Part shown: in pieces, positions 28,404-37,168 of the stretch
Layout: each line of letters begins with the position of its first letter
Numbering within the stretch: position 1 is the stretch's first letter
Source: JBGAPH01 sp046349955
GTDB lineage: Bacteria; Planctomycetota; Planctomycetia; Pirellulales; JBGAPH01
NCBI GenBank assembly: GCA_046349955.1
Contig: JAXMBI010000026.1
Coordinates: 1-64,000 of the forward strand
DNA length: 64,000 nucleotides
Direction of reading: 5' to 3'
Program-made: the position numbers and the translations under genes
Notes under the pieces: model-generated
What the model was told of the DNA's origin: nothing
What the model saw: the letters and a program-made list of their open reading frames with translations, nothing else
Database searches by the model: none

Positions 28404-29504
28404 CTAGCAAGTCCACACGGGCTTGCCCAGCACGTCCCAACGCGGCTCCACGCCCAGCCCGGGCGCGGTGGAGGCCGCCATCCGACCGTCGAGGCGTTGC
28501 GGCGCCCCGGCGGCGTTCGACACGGTGACGTAGCTGTTGAAGTCGGTCGTCGAAAACAGCAGCTCCGTCGGCGTACTGTGCGCCAGGTGGGCGATCGCCG
28601 CGGTGGTGATGTCGCCCCCCCAGGTGTCTTCGATCGTCATCGCCACGCCGAGCGCCGCGCACAGGTCGCGCACCTGGCGGGCCTTGGTCAGGCCGCCGAG
28701 CTTGCTGATCTTCAGGTTCACCACATCCATCGCCCCGTCGGCCGCGGCGCGGAGCACCGTGTCGAGCGAGTCGATCACTTCGTCGAGCACAAACGGTAGC
28801 GGCGTGCGGCGGCGGATCGCCAGGCACTGCTCGTAGCTCGCGCAGGGCTGCTCGATGTAAACGTCGACATCCCGAACCGCGTTGACCACGCGGGCCGCTT
28901 CGTGCATGGTCCAGCCGGTGTTGGCGTCGGCCACCAGCTTGTCGCGCGGCTCGAGAACCCCGCGGACCGCGCGGATCCGTTCGATGTCCTCGTCGGCGTC
29001 GCCGCCGACCTTGAGTTGGAAGCGGCGGTAGCCCTGCGCGCGGTAGTCGGCAACGTTCTGGGCCATCTGCTGCGGGGGCTGCTGCGAAATTGCCCGATAG
29101 AGGGGCGTCGACTCCCCGAAGCGGCCGCCGAGCAACTCGCAAACCGGCAAGTTGGCCACTTGCCCGAGGATGTCCCAGCAAGCGATGTCGACGGCCGACT
29201 TCACATAGGGATGCCCCTTGAGGGCACGATCCATCGTGTGATTCAGCCGCGTAAGCTGCGTGGGGTCTTGCCCGAGCAACTGAGGGGCGAGCTCCTGCAG
29301 GCCGATGCGCACGCCAGCGGCGTAGGCCGGTAGGTAGACGGGCCCCAGGGGGCAGGCTTCGCCATGGCCCGCGATCCCCGCGTCGGTCTCGACGCGCACG
29401 ATCGTGCTGTCGAACACGGCGACGCTCTTGCCTTGCGACCACTTGTAGTTCCCCTCGTGGAGGGGAAGGTCGACCTGGAAGACTTGGATGCTGGTGATGC
29501 GCAT
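28404..29504 (-). CDS. mandelate racemase / muconate lactonizing enzyme family protein
   Basis: A 366-residue enolase-superfamily enzyme. The capping domain starts MRITSIQVFQVDLPLHEGNY. In the barrel: QLKVGGD supplies the catalytic Lys (the first Lys of the usual K-x-K is Gln). Metal ligands are Asp in VADANTGW, Glu in IEQPC and Glu in FVLDEVIDS, and a second Lys is in LKISKLGGLTKARQ. GDITTAAIAHLAH ends the active site. The MLE-type K/K pair and the YKWS-G-K-S-V loop recall cis-hydroxyproline dehydratase and proline-betaine epimerase relatives, but the substrate is not certain. It lies 45 bp upstream of the histidine kinase on the same strand. Confidence 0.85.
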   Translation of the reverse strand: MRITSIQVFQVDLPLHEGNYKWSQGKSVAVFDSTIVRVETDAGIAGHGEACPLGPVYLPAYAAGVRIGLQELAPQLLGQDPTQLTRLNHTMDRALKGHPYVKSAVDIACWDILGQVANLPVCELLGGRFGESTPLYRAISQQPPQQMAQNVADYRAQGYRRFQLKVGGDADEDIERIRAVRGVLEPRDKLVADANTGWTMHEAARVVNAVRDVDVYIEQPCASYEQCLAIRRRTPLPFVLDEVIDSLDTVLRAAADGAMDVVNLKISKLGGLTKARQVRDLCAALGVAMTIEDTWGGDITTAAIAHLAHSTPTELLFSTTDFNSYVTVSNAAGAPQRLDGRMAASTAPGLGVEPRWDVLGKPVWTC

Positions 29505-29535
29505 GCGGAACCTCGGCTGGGAGCCGCGATTGTAA

Positions 29536-31728
29536 CTAGAAACTACTCGAGCAGCGAACGGCATCGGGTCGGCCGCTTACGCCAGGCCGCTCGCCACGGC
29601 GCTCGGCGAGCGGCCTGGCGTAAGCCGGCCGATGAACCGACGGTGGACTTAGCCCACCGACTCGAGTAAACCCGCCGTCCCTCACCCCCGGCCCCCCTCC
29701 CGGAGGGAGAGGGGAGACAAGAAGCAGCGCCTCGAACTCGTCTTCAGTAAGCACGGCGACGCCTAGTTTCTGGGCTTTTTCCAGTTTGCTGCCGGCTTTG
29801 GCCCCGGCCACCACGTAGTCGGTGTTCTTCGACACGCTCGAGGCCGCGCGGCCTCCCTCGCGCGTGATGAGCTCTTCGATCTCGTCGCGCGTGAATTTGG
29901 TCAGCGTGCCGGTGACGACCAGCGTTTTGCCGGCCAGCTTGCCTTCGGTGGCGATCTTGGCTGTCAGCGGCGCGGTGAGGTCGACGCCGGCGGCGGCCAA
30001 CTCGTGAAGCGTCTTGCGGCCGAAGTCGCTCTGCAGGTAGTCGAATACGCTCTGGGCGATCACCGGGCCGACCTCGTCGATGTCGGTTAGCTCGTCGACG
30101 CCAGCGGCCCGCATCGCTTCGACCGAGCCGAAGCTCCCGGCGAGCACCGCCGCCCCGCGCGTGCCGACATGCCGAATGGAGAGCGCGTTGAGCACGCGCG
30201 CGAGTCCCCGCGACTTACTGGCTTCGATCTGGCCGAGCAGTTTTTCGGCCGAGCGCTCGCCCATCCGCTCGAGACCGGTGAGCTTTTCTACGTCGAGGCG
30301 GTAGAGGTCGCCGTAGCCCTGCACCAGGCCGGACGACACGAGCTGGTCGACGAGCTTGTCTCCCAGGCCGCTAATGTCCATGGCGTTGCGGCTGGCAAAG
30401 TAGCGAATCCGCTCCTTCACCTGGGCGGGGCAATGGGGGTTGGGGCAGCGAATGTAAACGCCCCCCTCGTCCTTCACGAGCGGAGTTTCGCACTCGGGGC
30501 ACTGCTTCGGGAACTCGAACTTCGGCAGCTCGGTCGTCCGCTCGTGCTTCTCCACGCGCACGACATGCGGAATGATCTTTCCGGCCTTCTCCACCACCAC
30601 GCGGTCGCCGATTCGCACGTCCTTGCGCTCGATCTCGTCGGCGTTGTGCAGGCTCGCGCGGCTCACGGTTGTGCCGGCGAGCGGCAAGGGCTCGAGGTCG
30701 GCCACCGGCGTGATCGTGCCGGTCTTGCCCACCTGGACGCGGATGCCCAGGAGCGTGGTCGTTCCTTCATACTTCTCGAACTTGTAGGCGATCGCCCACC
30801 GCGGCGCCTTCGAGGTGGCGCCCAAACGCTCCCGCTGGTCAAAGCGATTGACCTTGAGCACGAGTCCGTCGACCTCGAAATCGAGCTCGTGCAGGCTCTC
30901 GATCAGGTCGTCGCAGTAGTCGACCGCCGGCTCGAACGATTCGAAGCAGGCCACGTTGGGCGTGGGGGGGACGCCATATTCGCGCAGCTCCTCGAGGAAC
31001 TGCATGTGGGTGGTCGCCTTGAGCCCTTCGGCGAAGCCGACGCCGTGGCCGAAGAAGCGCAGCTTCCTTTCGGCGGAGAGCCGCGGGTCCAAGAGCCGCA
31101 AGCTACTGGCCGACAGATTCCGGGTATTGGCAAAGGCCGGCAGCCCGCGTTCGGCCTGAAGCTGATTGATCCGCACGAGCTCGGGGTTCGTCATGTAGAC
31201 TTCGCCGCGGATCTCGACGAACTCCGGCACGTGCTTGCCGCTGAGCTCGAGCGGCACGTCGGCCAGCGTGCGGATGTTGTGCGTCACGTCGTCGCCCACC
31301 TGGCCGTTGCCGCGCGTGGCGGCCCGCACCAAGCGGCCGCGCTCGTAGCTGATCGACACCGCGGCCCCGTCGATCTTGAGCTCGACCACCCACTCGATCG
31401 GCTCCTCGGGGAGCAGCTTCTGCACGCGAGCGACGTATTTGCGCAGGTCTTCGAGGCTGTAGGTGTTGTCGATCGACTGCATCGGCAGCCGATGCACCGC
31501 CGGCTCGAGCTGCGAGACCGGCGCGTCCCCCACACGCTGCGTCGGGCTATCGGGCGTGACGAGCTCGGGATGGGCCGCCTCGAGATTCTTGAGCCGCTGC
31601 AAGAGCCGGTCGTACTCGAGGTCCGAAATCTCAGGCTTGGCCTCGATGTAATACAGACGGTCGTGATGACGAATCTGCGTGCGCAGGGCTTCGGCTTCGG
31701 TCTGCGGATTCACTTGAGAGGCGGACAC
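29536..31728 (-). CDS. ligA: NAD-dependent DNA ligase LigA, with repeat-derived C-terminal extension
   Basis: A 730-residue NAD+-dependent ligase that seals nicks in replication and repair. In order: domain Ia (HHDRLYYIEAKPEISDLEYD), adenylation site Lys118 in ELKIDGAA, RGEVYM, the OB fold (VQVGKTGTITPVADLEP), four zinc cysteines (CPECETP ... CPNPHCPAQ), HhH repeats and a BRCT domain (GKTLVVTGTLTKFTRDEIEE). The normal end would be near LTEDEFEALL. The frame then continues for about 60 residues through intergenic repeats (29579-29716). A GTG start at 31728 puts Lys118 close to E. coli Lys115; a GTG at 31713 is an alternative. Confidence 0.92.
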   Translation of the reverse strand: MSASQVNPQTEAEALRTQIRHHDRLYYIEAKPEISDLEYDRLLQRLKNLEAAHPELVTPDSPTQRVGDAPVSQLEPAVHRLPMQSIDNTYSLEDLRKYVARVQKLLPEEPIEWVVELKIDGAAVSISYERGRLVRAATRGNGQVGDDVTHNIRTLADVPLELSGKHVPEFVEIRGEVYMTNPELVRINQLQAERGLPAFANTRNLSASSLRLLDPRLSAERKLRFFGHGVGFAEGLKATTHMQFLEELREYGVPPTPNVACFESFEPAVDYCDDLIESLHELDFEVDGLVLKVNRFDQRERLGATSKAPRWAIAYKFEKYEGTTTLLGIRVQVGKTGTITPVADLEPLPLAGTTVSRASLHNADEIERKDVRIGDRVVVEKAGKIIPHVVRVEKHERTTELPKFEFPKQCPECETPLVKDEGGVYIRCPNPHCPAQVKERIRYFASRNAMDISGLGDKLVDQLVSSGLVQGYGDLYRLDVEKLTGLERMGERSAEKLLGQIEASKSRGLARVLNALSIRHVGTRGAAVLAGSFGSVEAMRAAGVDELTDIDEVGPVIAQSVFDYLQSDFGRKTLHELAAAGVDLTAPLTAKIATEGKLAGKTLVVTGTLTKFTRDEIEELITREGGRAASSVSKNTDYVVAGAKAGSKLEKAQKLGVAVLTEDEFEALLLVSPLPPGGGPGVRDGGFTRVGGLSPPSVHRPAYARPLAERRGERPGVSGRPDAVRCSSSF
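29579..29716. repeat. intergenic repeats read through by ligA
   Basis: GCCAGGCCGCTCGCC and GGCGAGCGGCCTGGC (29581-29619) are a perfect 15-bp inverted pair, followed by GTAAGCCGGC as at 12601. Then CCCTCACCCCCGGCCCCCCT (29679 on) with CCCTCCC/GGGAGGGGAG-like symmetry resembles the repeat at 9956. Both blocks are translated in frame at the end of ligA. Confidence 0.65.
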
Positions 31729-31796
31729 GGAACTGGCGTCCCTGGATGGCGTGGCGGCGACTCGCCCATGATTGTGCGGACGTGGGCTATTGTCTA

Positions 31797-31921
31797 GCGG
31801 GTGGCTGGGTCGAGCGTCGGGTGGCTGGGGTCGAGTGAAGCGAGCCCCCAGCAAACAGCGTTGACAGCCCCGAAGTGTTCGCGCTCTGGGGGCTCGCCGT
31901 GCGGCTCGACCCCAGGCGCCC
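31797..31921. repeat. paired CTGGGG(T/C)CGAGC palindromes upstream of ligA
   Basis: Two hairpins, GCTGGGGTCGAGTGAAGCGA onward (31824-31852) and CTGGGGGCTCGCCGTGCGGC onward (31886-31915), face each other. The GGGGCGCCTGGGGTCGAGC end is identical to that at 12694-12712. The 213-bp space between the GNAT stop and the ligA start is mostly this repeat. The ligA frame stays open across it, which is why a longer LigA could be mis-called. Confidence 0.6.
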
Positions 31922-31941
31922 CTTTTCCCAAACGCCAATTG

Positions 31942-32472
31942 CTAGCTCAACCGTCGGTAGTAGTACGTCGTGCTGCAAAACCCGCCCTCGGGGTAGAGAG
32001 CGAAGTCGGGGATGTCGCCGACGCGGGTCCAGCCGTGGCGCTCGTAGAGACGGGCGCCGTCGCCGCCGGTCACGGCGTCGAGCACGAGCAGCGTTTTGCC
32101 ATGGGCCAGGGCCTCAGCCTCGGCCGCCTGGAGCAGCGCAGCGCCCAAACCTTGCCGGCGCACACGGCGATGGACCAGCATTTTGGCCAGGTCGGCCCGG
32201 TGCGGCTGGTTCTCCGGCAGATCAAGAATGAGTTGCACCGAGCCGCAAACGCCCCCCGCATCGCGGGCCACCAGCAACGCACGCCGTCCGGCGGCCACGT
32301 CGTCGGCCACGCGACGCCAAAAGCCTAACACCCGCTCGCGTGTGAGCGGCAGCATGAAGCTCACCGAAGCGCCTCCTTCCACGCAGTCGATGAGGAGATC
32401 GGCCAGGCCGTCGAGAAGAGTGGCATCGACGCGCTCGACGCATTCGAGGGACCAGGCGGGAACGATGCTCAT
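31942..32472 (-). CDS. GNAT-family N-acetyltransferase
   Basis: A 176-residue acetyl-CoA-dependent acetyltransferase. Motif A is MLVHRRVRRQGLGAALLQAA, with the R/Q-x-x-G-x-G/A pyrophosphate loop. A preceding strand is VCGSVQLILDLPENQPHRAD, and the C-terminal part is LYERHGWTRVGDIPDFALYP, typical of small-molecule or antibiotic-type GNATs. The ATG at 32472 lies 12 nt downstream of the mnmE stop, so the two are probably co-transcribed. The substrate is unknown. Confidence 0.87.
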   Translation of the reverse strand: MSIVPAWSLECVERVDATLLDGLADLLIDCVEGGASVSFMLPLTRERVLGFWRRVADDVAAGRRALLVARDAGGVCGSVQLILDLPENQPHRADLAKMLVHRRVRRQGLGAALLQAAEAEALAHGKTLLVLDAVTGGDGARLYERHGWTRVGDIPDFALYPEGGFCSTTYYYRRLS

Positions 32473-32483
32473 CGCGATGCCTC

Positions 32484-33830
32484 TCACTTCCCAATACAAA
32501 ACCGGCTGAAGATGCGGTCGAGCAAATCTTCGGTGTAGACGGCGCCCACCACTTCGCCTAGGGCGTCGAGGGCTGAGCGGACTTCGGCGGCCACGAGCTC
32601 GGCGGCGCCGGCGGACGCTTCTTGTTGGGCCTGCTCCAGGCTCGCCTGGGCGCGGCGCAGGCTGTCGCCGCAGCGGGCGGTGGTGCTGGCGACGCCGGAT
32701 GCCTCGGCGCCGCGCGACGAGAGGGCCGCGGCGATGCGCCCACGAAGTTCGGCGAGGCCTTGGCCGGTGTGGCTGCTGGTCAGCACGGCGCTCGAGTCCA
32801 GCCAGGGTAAGGGCTCGGCCAGGTCGGCCTTCGTGTAGACGAGGATCTGCGGACCCAAAAGCTCGCGAAGCTCGATAGCTTTCGGTGCGCGCCCGCCTGC
32901 ATCGCGACATTCGAGCAGCAGATCGGCTCGCTCTCGCTCGCGGTCGGCAAGGCGCTGAGCCTCGAGATCGATGCTGTCGGCGGGCAAACCTGCGAGGCCG
33001 GCGGTGTCGATCAGTTCGCAGCGGATTCCGCTGCATTCGATTTCGGCCGTCAGATAGTCGCGGGTCGTGCCGGCGACGTGCGACACCAGTGCCCGCGCTT
33101 CGCCGGCAAGCGCGTTGAACAGACTGCTCTTGCCGGCGTTGGGGGAACCGGTGAGCACCACTCGTGGCAGCTCGCCGCCGGCGCCTCGGGACTCGAGCTG
33201 GCGGGCAACGGCCGCCACTTCGGCGGCGGCCGCGGCCAATTCAACCGAGAGCCGCTCGGCCGAGATGAACTCGAGGTCCTCGTCCGCGAAGTCGAGGCCC
33301 GCTTCGAGATCGGCCAGCAGATCGAGCAAGCGGCCGCGCAGTGCGCTGAGGGGGCGTCCCAGCCCGCCGGCCAATTGTTCGAGCGCTGCGATGAGCGCCG
33401 CTTGCCCCTGGGCGTCGATCACGCCGAGCACGGCCTCGGCCTGGGTCAAGTCGAGGCGGCCGGCGAGAAATGCCCGCAGCGTGTACTCGCCGGGGCCGGC
33501 CAGCCGGGCACCGGCCTGGCAGAGCGCGGCCAGCAGGGCTTCGAGCAACGGGGGCGAGCCGAGCGTGTGGAACTCGGCGGTCGGCTGGCCGGCGTAGCTG
33601 CGGCTCGTGGGCCAGAGCCAGAGATCGCACGGCAACCGCAGGTCGCCGGCGAGGGCATGCCCGGCGAACACGGTGGGGCCGCGCGGCGCGATTTCCTGGC
33701 CGTCGGCCCCCTCGAAGCAAGCCGCAGCGCAAGCGAGCGCCCCTGGCCCGCTCACGCGCACGATCCCCCGGGCCGCGCCGCCGGGCGGGCTGGCAATGGC
33801 CACGATCGTGCTCTCGAGGTCATAGGACAT
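32484..33830 (-). CDS. mnmE: tRNA modification GTPase MnmE
   Basis: A 448-residue GTPase that, with MnmG, installs the cmnm5 group on U34 of some tRNAs. The N-terminal folate-binding domain begins DLESTIVAIASPPGGAARGI. The G domain within the helical domain has G1 GSPNAGKSS, G2 TTRDYLTAEI, G3 DTAGL and G4 VYTKADL. The C-terminus FSRFCIGK carries the invariant Cys of the C-[I/L/V]-G-K motif. The ATG at 33830 is set by the conserved start. The downstream GNAT gene follows closely. Confidence 0.94.
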   Translation of the reverse strand: MSYDLESTIVAIASPPGGAARGIVRVSGPGALACAAACFEGADGQEIAPRGPTVFAGHALAGDLRLPCDLWLWPTSRSYAGQPTAEFHTLGSPPLLEALLAALCQAGARLAGPGEYTLRAFLAGRLDLTQAEAVLGVIDAQGQAALIAALEQLAGGLGRPLSALRGRLLDLLADLEAGLDFADEDLEFISAERLSVELAAAAAEVAAVARQLESRGAGGELPRVVLTGSPNAGKSSLFNALAGEARALVSHVAGTTRDYLTAEIECSGIRCELIDTAGLAGLPADSIDLEAQRLADRERERADLLLECRDAGGRAPKAIELRELLGPQILVYTKADLAEPLPWLDSSAVLTSSHTGQGLAELRGRIAAALSSRGAEASGVASTTARCGDSLRRAQASLEQAQQEASAGAAELVAAEVRSALDALGEVVGAVYTEDLLDRIFSRFCIGK

Positions 33831-33920
33831 AGCGCGCCAGACGGCAGACGGAAATGAGGCTCCTATGCTAGCATGCCGGCGGCAAACCCTCTTCCGTGCC
33901 GTCCGCCGCAATCACCTCCC

Positions 33921-34247
33921 ATGGCCTATAGCGAATCCCTTGCTGCCCGCGTGCGACATGCGCTGCGTGATCGGCGCTTCGTGGAGAAGCGCATGTTCGG
34001 CGGCCTCGCCTTCCTGCTGCGGGGCAACCTTTGCGTGGCACTGATCGACCAGTCGTTGATCGTCCGCGTTGGCTCCGACGCCTACGAAGCCGCGCTGGCT
34101 GAACCCCACATGCGGGAGTTCGACTTCACGGGGCGCCCGATGCGCGGCTGGGTGGTGGCCGATCCTGAGGCGATCGACCTCGACGCCGATCTGCACCACT
34201 GGATCGAGCGGGCAATCGCGTTCGTGCAGACGCTGCCCGCCAAATGA
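33921..34247 (+). CDS. TfoX N-terminal domain protein
   Basis: A 108-residue protein resembling the N-terminal domain of TfoX/Sxy: RMFGGLAFLLRGNLCVALI and MREFDFTGRPMRGWVVADPE are the conserved blocks. Full-length TfoX proteins regulate competence, but isolated N-terminal domain proteins of this type are widespread and mostly uncharacterised. It starts at the ATG at 33921, divergent from mnmE with only 90 bp between the starts. Confidence 0.82.
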   Translation: MAYSESLAARVRHALRDRRFVEKRMFGGLAFLLRGNLCVALIDQSLIVRVGSDAYEAALAEPHMREFDFTGRPMRGWVVADPEAIDLDADLHHWIERAIAFVQTLPAK

Positions 34248-34294
34248 GGGGTTTCCCTCGCCGCCGTGCTGCCGGGTCCGCGAAGGTCAGCGGT

Positions 34295-35110
34295 TTAGAC
34301 GACGACCTGGTGGAGCAGCCGATCGAAAAAATGCTTCGACTGGCGGAGGACGGCTTCGTACTGGCCGGGCTCGATCTCTTCGCCCCGCAACTCGACGTCG
34401 AAATCGCCGTCGTACCCCGCCTGCACCAGCCGCGCGACCCATTCACGGAGCGGAATGTGCCCATCCCCGAGGCGGCAGCGGGAGTGCTCGCGGTCTGGCG
34501 GCAGCCGGCTGTCTCCCAGCTTCACCAGGCAGATGCGGTCGGCCATGGCCGCGGCCTGGGCGAGGGCCTGCGAATCCCAACCCCAGTGGTAGGTATTCAG
34601 GACCAGCCCCACGTGCGGGCTGTCGGCCTCCTCGACGACGCTGGCGGCTTCCCGCAGATCGGTGAGGAAGGTCCAGTCGGCGGCGCTGGCGGGCGACATC
34701 GGTTCGAGCCCAAGTGTCACGCCGCATTCGGCCGCGATCGGCGCTAGGTACTGCAGCCCCTGCACGAGCAGCCGGCGGGCATGGCTCAGCGTGTGCCCGC
34801 CGCGGGCGCCGCTATGCACGACCAGGCAGGGCGCGGAGAGCGATTCGGCCAGGCGAATCGCCTCGATGGCGTCGTCGATGCTGTCGAGAAAGGTCATTCC
34901 TTCGCTGCCGGTGAAGCCCCCGGCCCACGACAAGCTGCCCACCTGCAGGCCATGGTCCTCGAGCAGTTCGCGGCCCTTCTCTTCGCCGAAGTCGGCGATC
35001 TTTTCGCGCCACACGCCGATGGCGGGGATCTGGCAAGCCGCATAGTGAGCGACGTCTTCTTCGAACGACCACCGCAGGGTCGTCAGCTCGCTCATCGACA
35101 GTCTTGCCAT
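34295..35110 (-). CDS. sugar phosphate isomerase/epimerase-like (AP endonuclease family 2) protein
   Basis: A 271-residue TIM-barrel protein of the xylose-isomerase-like superfamily. Recognisable parts: LVVHSGARGGHTLSHARRLL, GVTLGLEPM with a metal-site Glu, VGLVLNTYHWGWDSQALAQA with the metal-site His, and a late FDVELRGEEI Glu. The usual D-T-x-H at the second metal site reads N-T-Y-H here. The substrate is unknown. The end lies 47 bp from the TfoX gene end (convergent). Confidence 0.82.
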   Translation of the reverse strand: MARLSMSELTTLRWSFEEDVAHYAACQIPAIGVWREKIADFGEEKGRELLEDHGLQVGSLSWAGGFTGSEGMTFLDSIDDAIEAIRLAESLSAPCLVVHSGARGGHTLSHARRLLVQGLQYLAPIAAECGVTLGLEPMSPASAADWTFLTDLREAASVVEEADSPHVGLVLNTYHWGWDSQALAQAAAMADRICLVKLGDSRLPPDREHSRCRLGDGHIPLREWVARLVQAGYDGDFDVELRGEEIEPGQYEAVLRQSKHFFDRLLHQVVV

Positions 35111-35320
35111 GCTCTGCGCGCTCCTCGGCCTGCACCACGCGAGACGGCTCAACGCCGGCCGTCTCGATCAAGGGCCCTAGTATGCAAGATCGTCCGCGGG
35201 GTGTAAAGCAAGACTGCGCGGTCCGCGCGGGGTTGGGAATCTACTCGCGCGACTGATCTTGCCATGCCGACGAGTCTGCGCTAGCCAAGAGCCGACTCGG
35301 GGCTCCGGAGCGCCGAGGAC

Positions 35321-35356
35321 GCGAGTAGTGTAAACACACTATCTCTGGCGACTCGC
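35321..35356 (-). terminator. stem-loop just after the GT4 gene
   Basis: TAGTGT, AAAC, ACACTA (35326-35341) is a perfect hairpin framed by GCGAGT (35321-35326) and ACTCGC (35351-35356). It starts one base after the glycosyltransferase stop on the minus strand. There is no long U-run, so termination is plausible but unproven. Confidence 0.45.
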
Positions 35357-35357
35357 G

Positions 35358-36695
35358 CTACCTGGGCGCGGCCAGCGCGGCTGGCGCTGCGATGGGCGAC
35401 AAGAACCGCTGATACACGGCCAGCGTCTCGCGCGCCATGTGCTCTGCACCGAAGTGCCGCCGCACTCCTGCGCGCCCCGCCGAGGCCAGTGCGCCGCGCA
35501 GCTCGGAGTTGCGCAACAAGAGATGCAGCGTGTCGGCCAGCCGCGCCGGATCTTCCGGCGGCACGAGCTGGCCGCCGCCGGTCGTTTCGAGGAGCTCCGG
35601 AAACGATCCGTGTTCCGGCTGCACCACCGGCACTCCGGCCGCGAGCGCCTCGAGCACGTAGATGCCTTTGGGCTCGCGGTAGGTTGTGGGGACCGAAAAG
35701 ACATCGAGTCCCCGCAGAAAGTGGAACTTCTCTTGGCGGTCGACTACGCCAGCGTAGTGAAACTGTCCGGTTGCCCCGGCCGTCGCGAGCTTGGCAAGCT
35801 GCTGCTCGTAGTAAGCCCGGTCTCCCTCCCCGAGCCAACCCGCCGCGTGCAGCCGCGCGTGCTCCATGCCAGGCAGGGCGCGCAGCCGCAGGAACGCGTC
35901 GACGAGCACGTGAAAGCCCTTGGCCGGGCAGATGCGGGCAAAGTAGCCGACGGTCGGTGCGCGGGGCGCGGCCGCTTCCGTCGCCAGGGCCGCATCGTCG
36001 AGCTTGAGCCCCATCGGCACGAGGTGCATCTTCTCGCGCGGCACCTCGAGATACTTGGCCATGAAGTCGGCGTAGTAGTTGGTGAACACCAGGAAGCCGT
36101 CGACCTGCTGCGCGAGCCTGCGCACCTCGGCCAAAGCCTGGCTGCGGTAGGGCTCCTCGAGCTCCTCGAGGAACAGATCGTCTCCCTGCAGCGTCGCCAG
36201 CACCGGCACGTTCAGCTCGCGCTTGATGGCCGGCACGCAGCCGGCGATCATCACGTTGCTCAGGTTGACCAGCCGCGGCTTCACATCCTGCGCGAGCCAG
36301 CGGACGAGCCGATGCACTTCCTTGCGCTGGTGGCCGTGTTCCCCACGCATCACCGAGACCGACATCTCCCCCAGATCGCGGGCATTGACCTTGATCTGCC
36401 GCGACGAGAGCCGTTCGATCAGCCGCGGGTTGTCGAGCCAGCGGTCGACGAACGCCGGCAGCCAGCGGAACAGCGGCGACTTCTGCTGCAAGTACATGTT
36501 GATCCCCCCCAAGAACACCTGCTGCTCGCTGACGTTTTCTTCGTCGGTGCGAATCGGGGTGTAGGTGGGGATGAGCAGCGCAGGGCAGCCGAGCTTGTGC
36601 AGCTCGGCCACCAGCGTGTTGTCGCGCATGCAGCTTCCGCAAAACATGCCGGCGCCGCCCGAGGTGAGATAGGCGACGGGGTGGTCGTGGTGCAT
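35358..36695 (-). CDS. GT4-family glycosyltransferase
   Basis: A 445-residue GT-B glycosyltransferase. The N-terminal nucleotide-fold domain starts VAYLTSGGAGMFCGSCMRDN, with a glycine-rich loop. PTVGYFARICPAKGFHVLVD opens the C-terminal domain. The donor-binding E-x7-E motif is in YREPKGIYVLEALAAGVPVV with the following PEHGSFPELLE. The linker LLIPTYTPIRTDEENVSEQQ and VFLGGINMYLQQ are a distinctive variant seen in cysteine-containing planctomycete GT4s. The acceptor is unknown; it may be a polysaccharide or glycolipid. The ATG at 36695 is chosen by the family start. Confidence 0.88.
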   Translation of the reverse strand: MHHDHPVAYLTSGGAGMFCGSCMRDNTLVAELHKLGCPALLIPTYTPIRTDEENVSEQQVFLGGINMYLQQKSPLFRWLPAFVDRWLDNPRLIERLSSRQIKVNARDLGEMSVSVMRGEHGHQRKEVHRLVRWLAQDVKPRLVNLSNVMIAGCVPAIKRELNVPVLATLQGDDLFLEELEEPYRSQALAEVRRLAQQVDGFLVFTNYYADFMAKYLEVPREKMHLVPMGLKLDDAALATEAAAPRAPTVGYFARICPAKGFHVLVDAFLRLRALPGMEHARLHAAGWLGEGDRAYYEQQLAKLATAGATGQFHYAGVVDRQEKFHFLRGLDVFSVPTTYREPKGIYVLEALAAGVPVVQPEHGSFPELLETTGGGQLVPPEDPARLADTLHLLLRNSELRGALASAGRAGVRRHFGAEHMARETLAVYQRFLSPIAAPAALAAPR

Positions 36696-36805
36696 GCGCG
36701 GGCTCGCGGGGCAGGGAGGGGGCGTCCTGATATTAGTTGTCGGGCCGTCGCACGAGACAAGGGGGCGCGGCTCCGGGCGACCCAAAATCGACGGCCCCCC
36801 GAACC

Positions 36806-37168
36806 CTACGGCCGCGGCGGCTGCCCATCGAATAGCACCTGAACCCCCGCCGAGTCCGGCCTGAGTTCGATCTGCCGACAGGCGGGAGGAATGGGAATCC
36901 GCTGGCCGCCGATGATCACGTCCGACGGCGTCACTCTCACCTGGCCGCCGGAGAGAAACACGGTCGAACCTTGGGCATCGTCGGCCACTCCCAGCGTGCT
37001 GAAGAGCCCCCGGGCATGAGCAACCACCTGGCGGCCGCCGACCGTCGTATGCGCCGTGACATTGGCGAACATTGCGGTCAGCAACACCAAACCACTCACG
37101 AACAGCGCCCCAGCCAAGGCCAGGATGAAAAGCAGGCGCCACAGCGAAAATGGCTTGCGCTCTTTCAT
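36806..37168 (-). CDS. small membrane-anchored protein, unknown
   Basis: A 120-residue protein with a basic N-terminus, one TM helix (about residues 9-33, LWRLLFILALAGALFVSGLV) and a small exported beta-rich domain (VFLSGGQVRVTPSDVIIGGQ). GAAGAG upstream can serve as the ribosome-binding site. Its ATG overlaps the stop of the preceding membrane protein gene by 4 nt (ATGA), so translation is coupled. Function is unknown. Confidence 0.72.
   Translation of the reverse strand: MKERKPFSLWRLLFILALAGALFVSGLVLLTAMFANVTAHTTVGGRQVVAHARGLFSTLGVADDAQGSTVFLSGGQVRVTPSDVIIGGQRIPIPPACRQIELRPDSAGVQVLFDGQPPRP

Noticed and set aside
31728..31938. Longer LigA starting upstream at 31938
   Set aside because: The extra codons lie in paired intergenic palindromes; Lys118 numbering fits the GTG at 31728.
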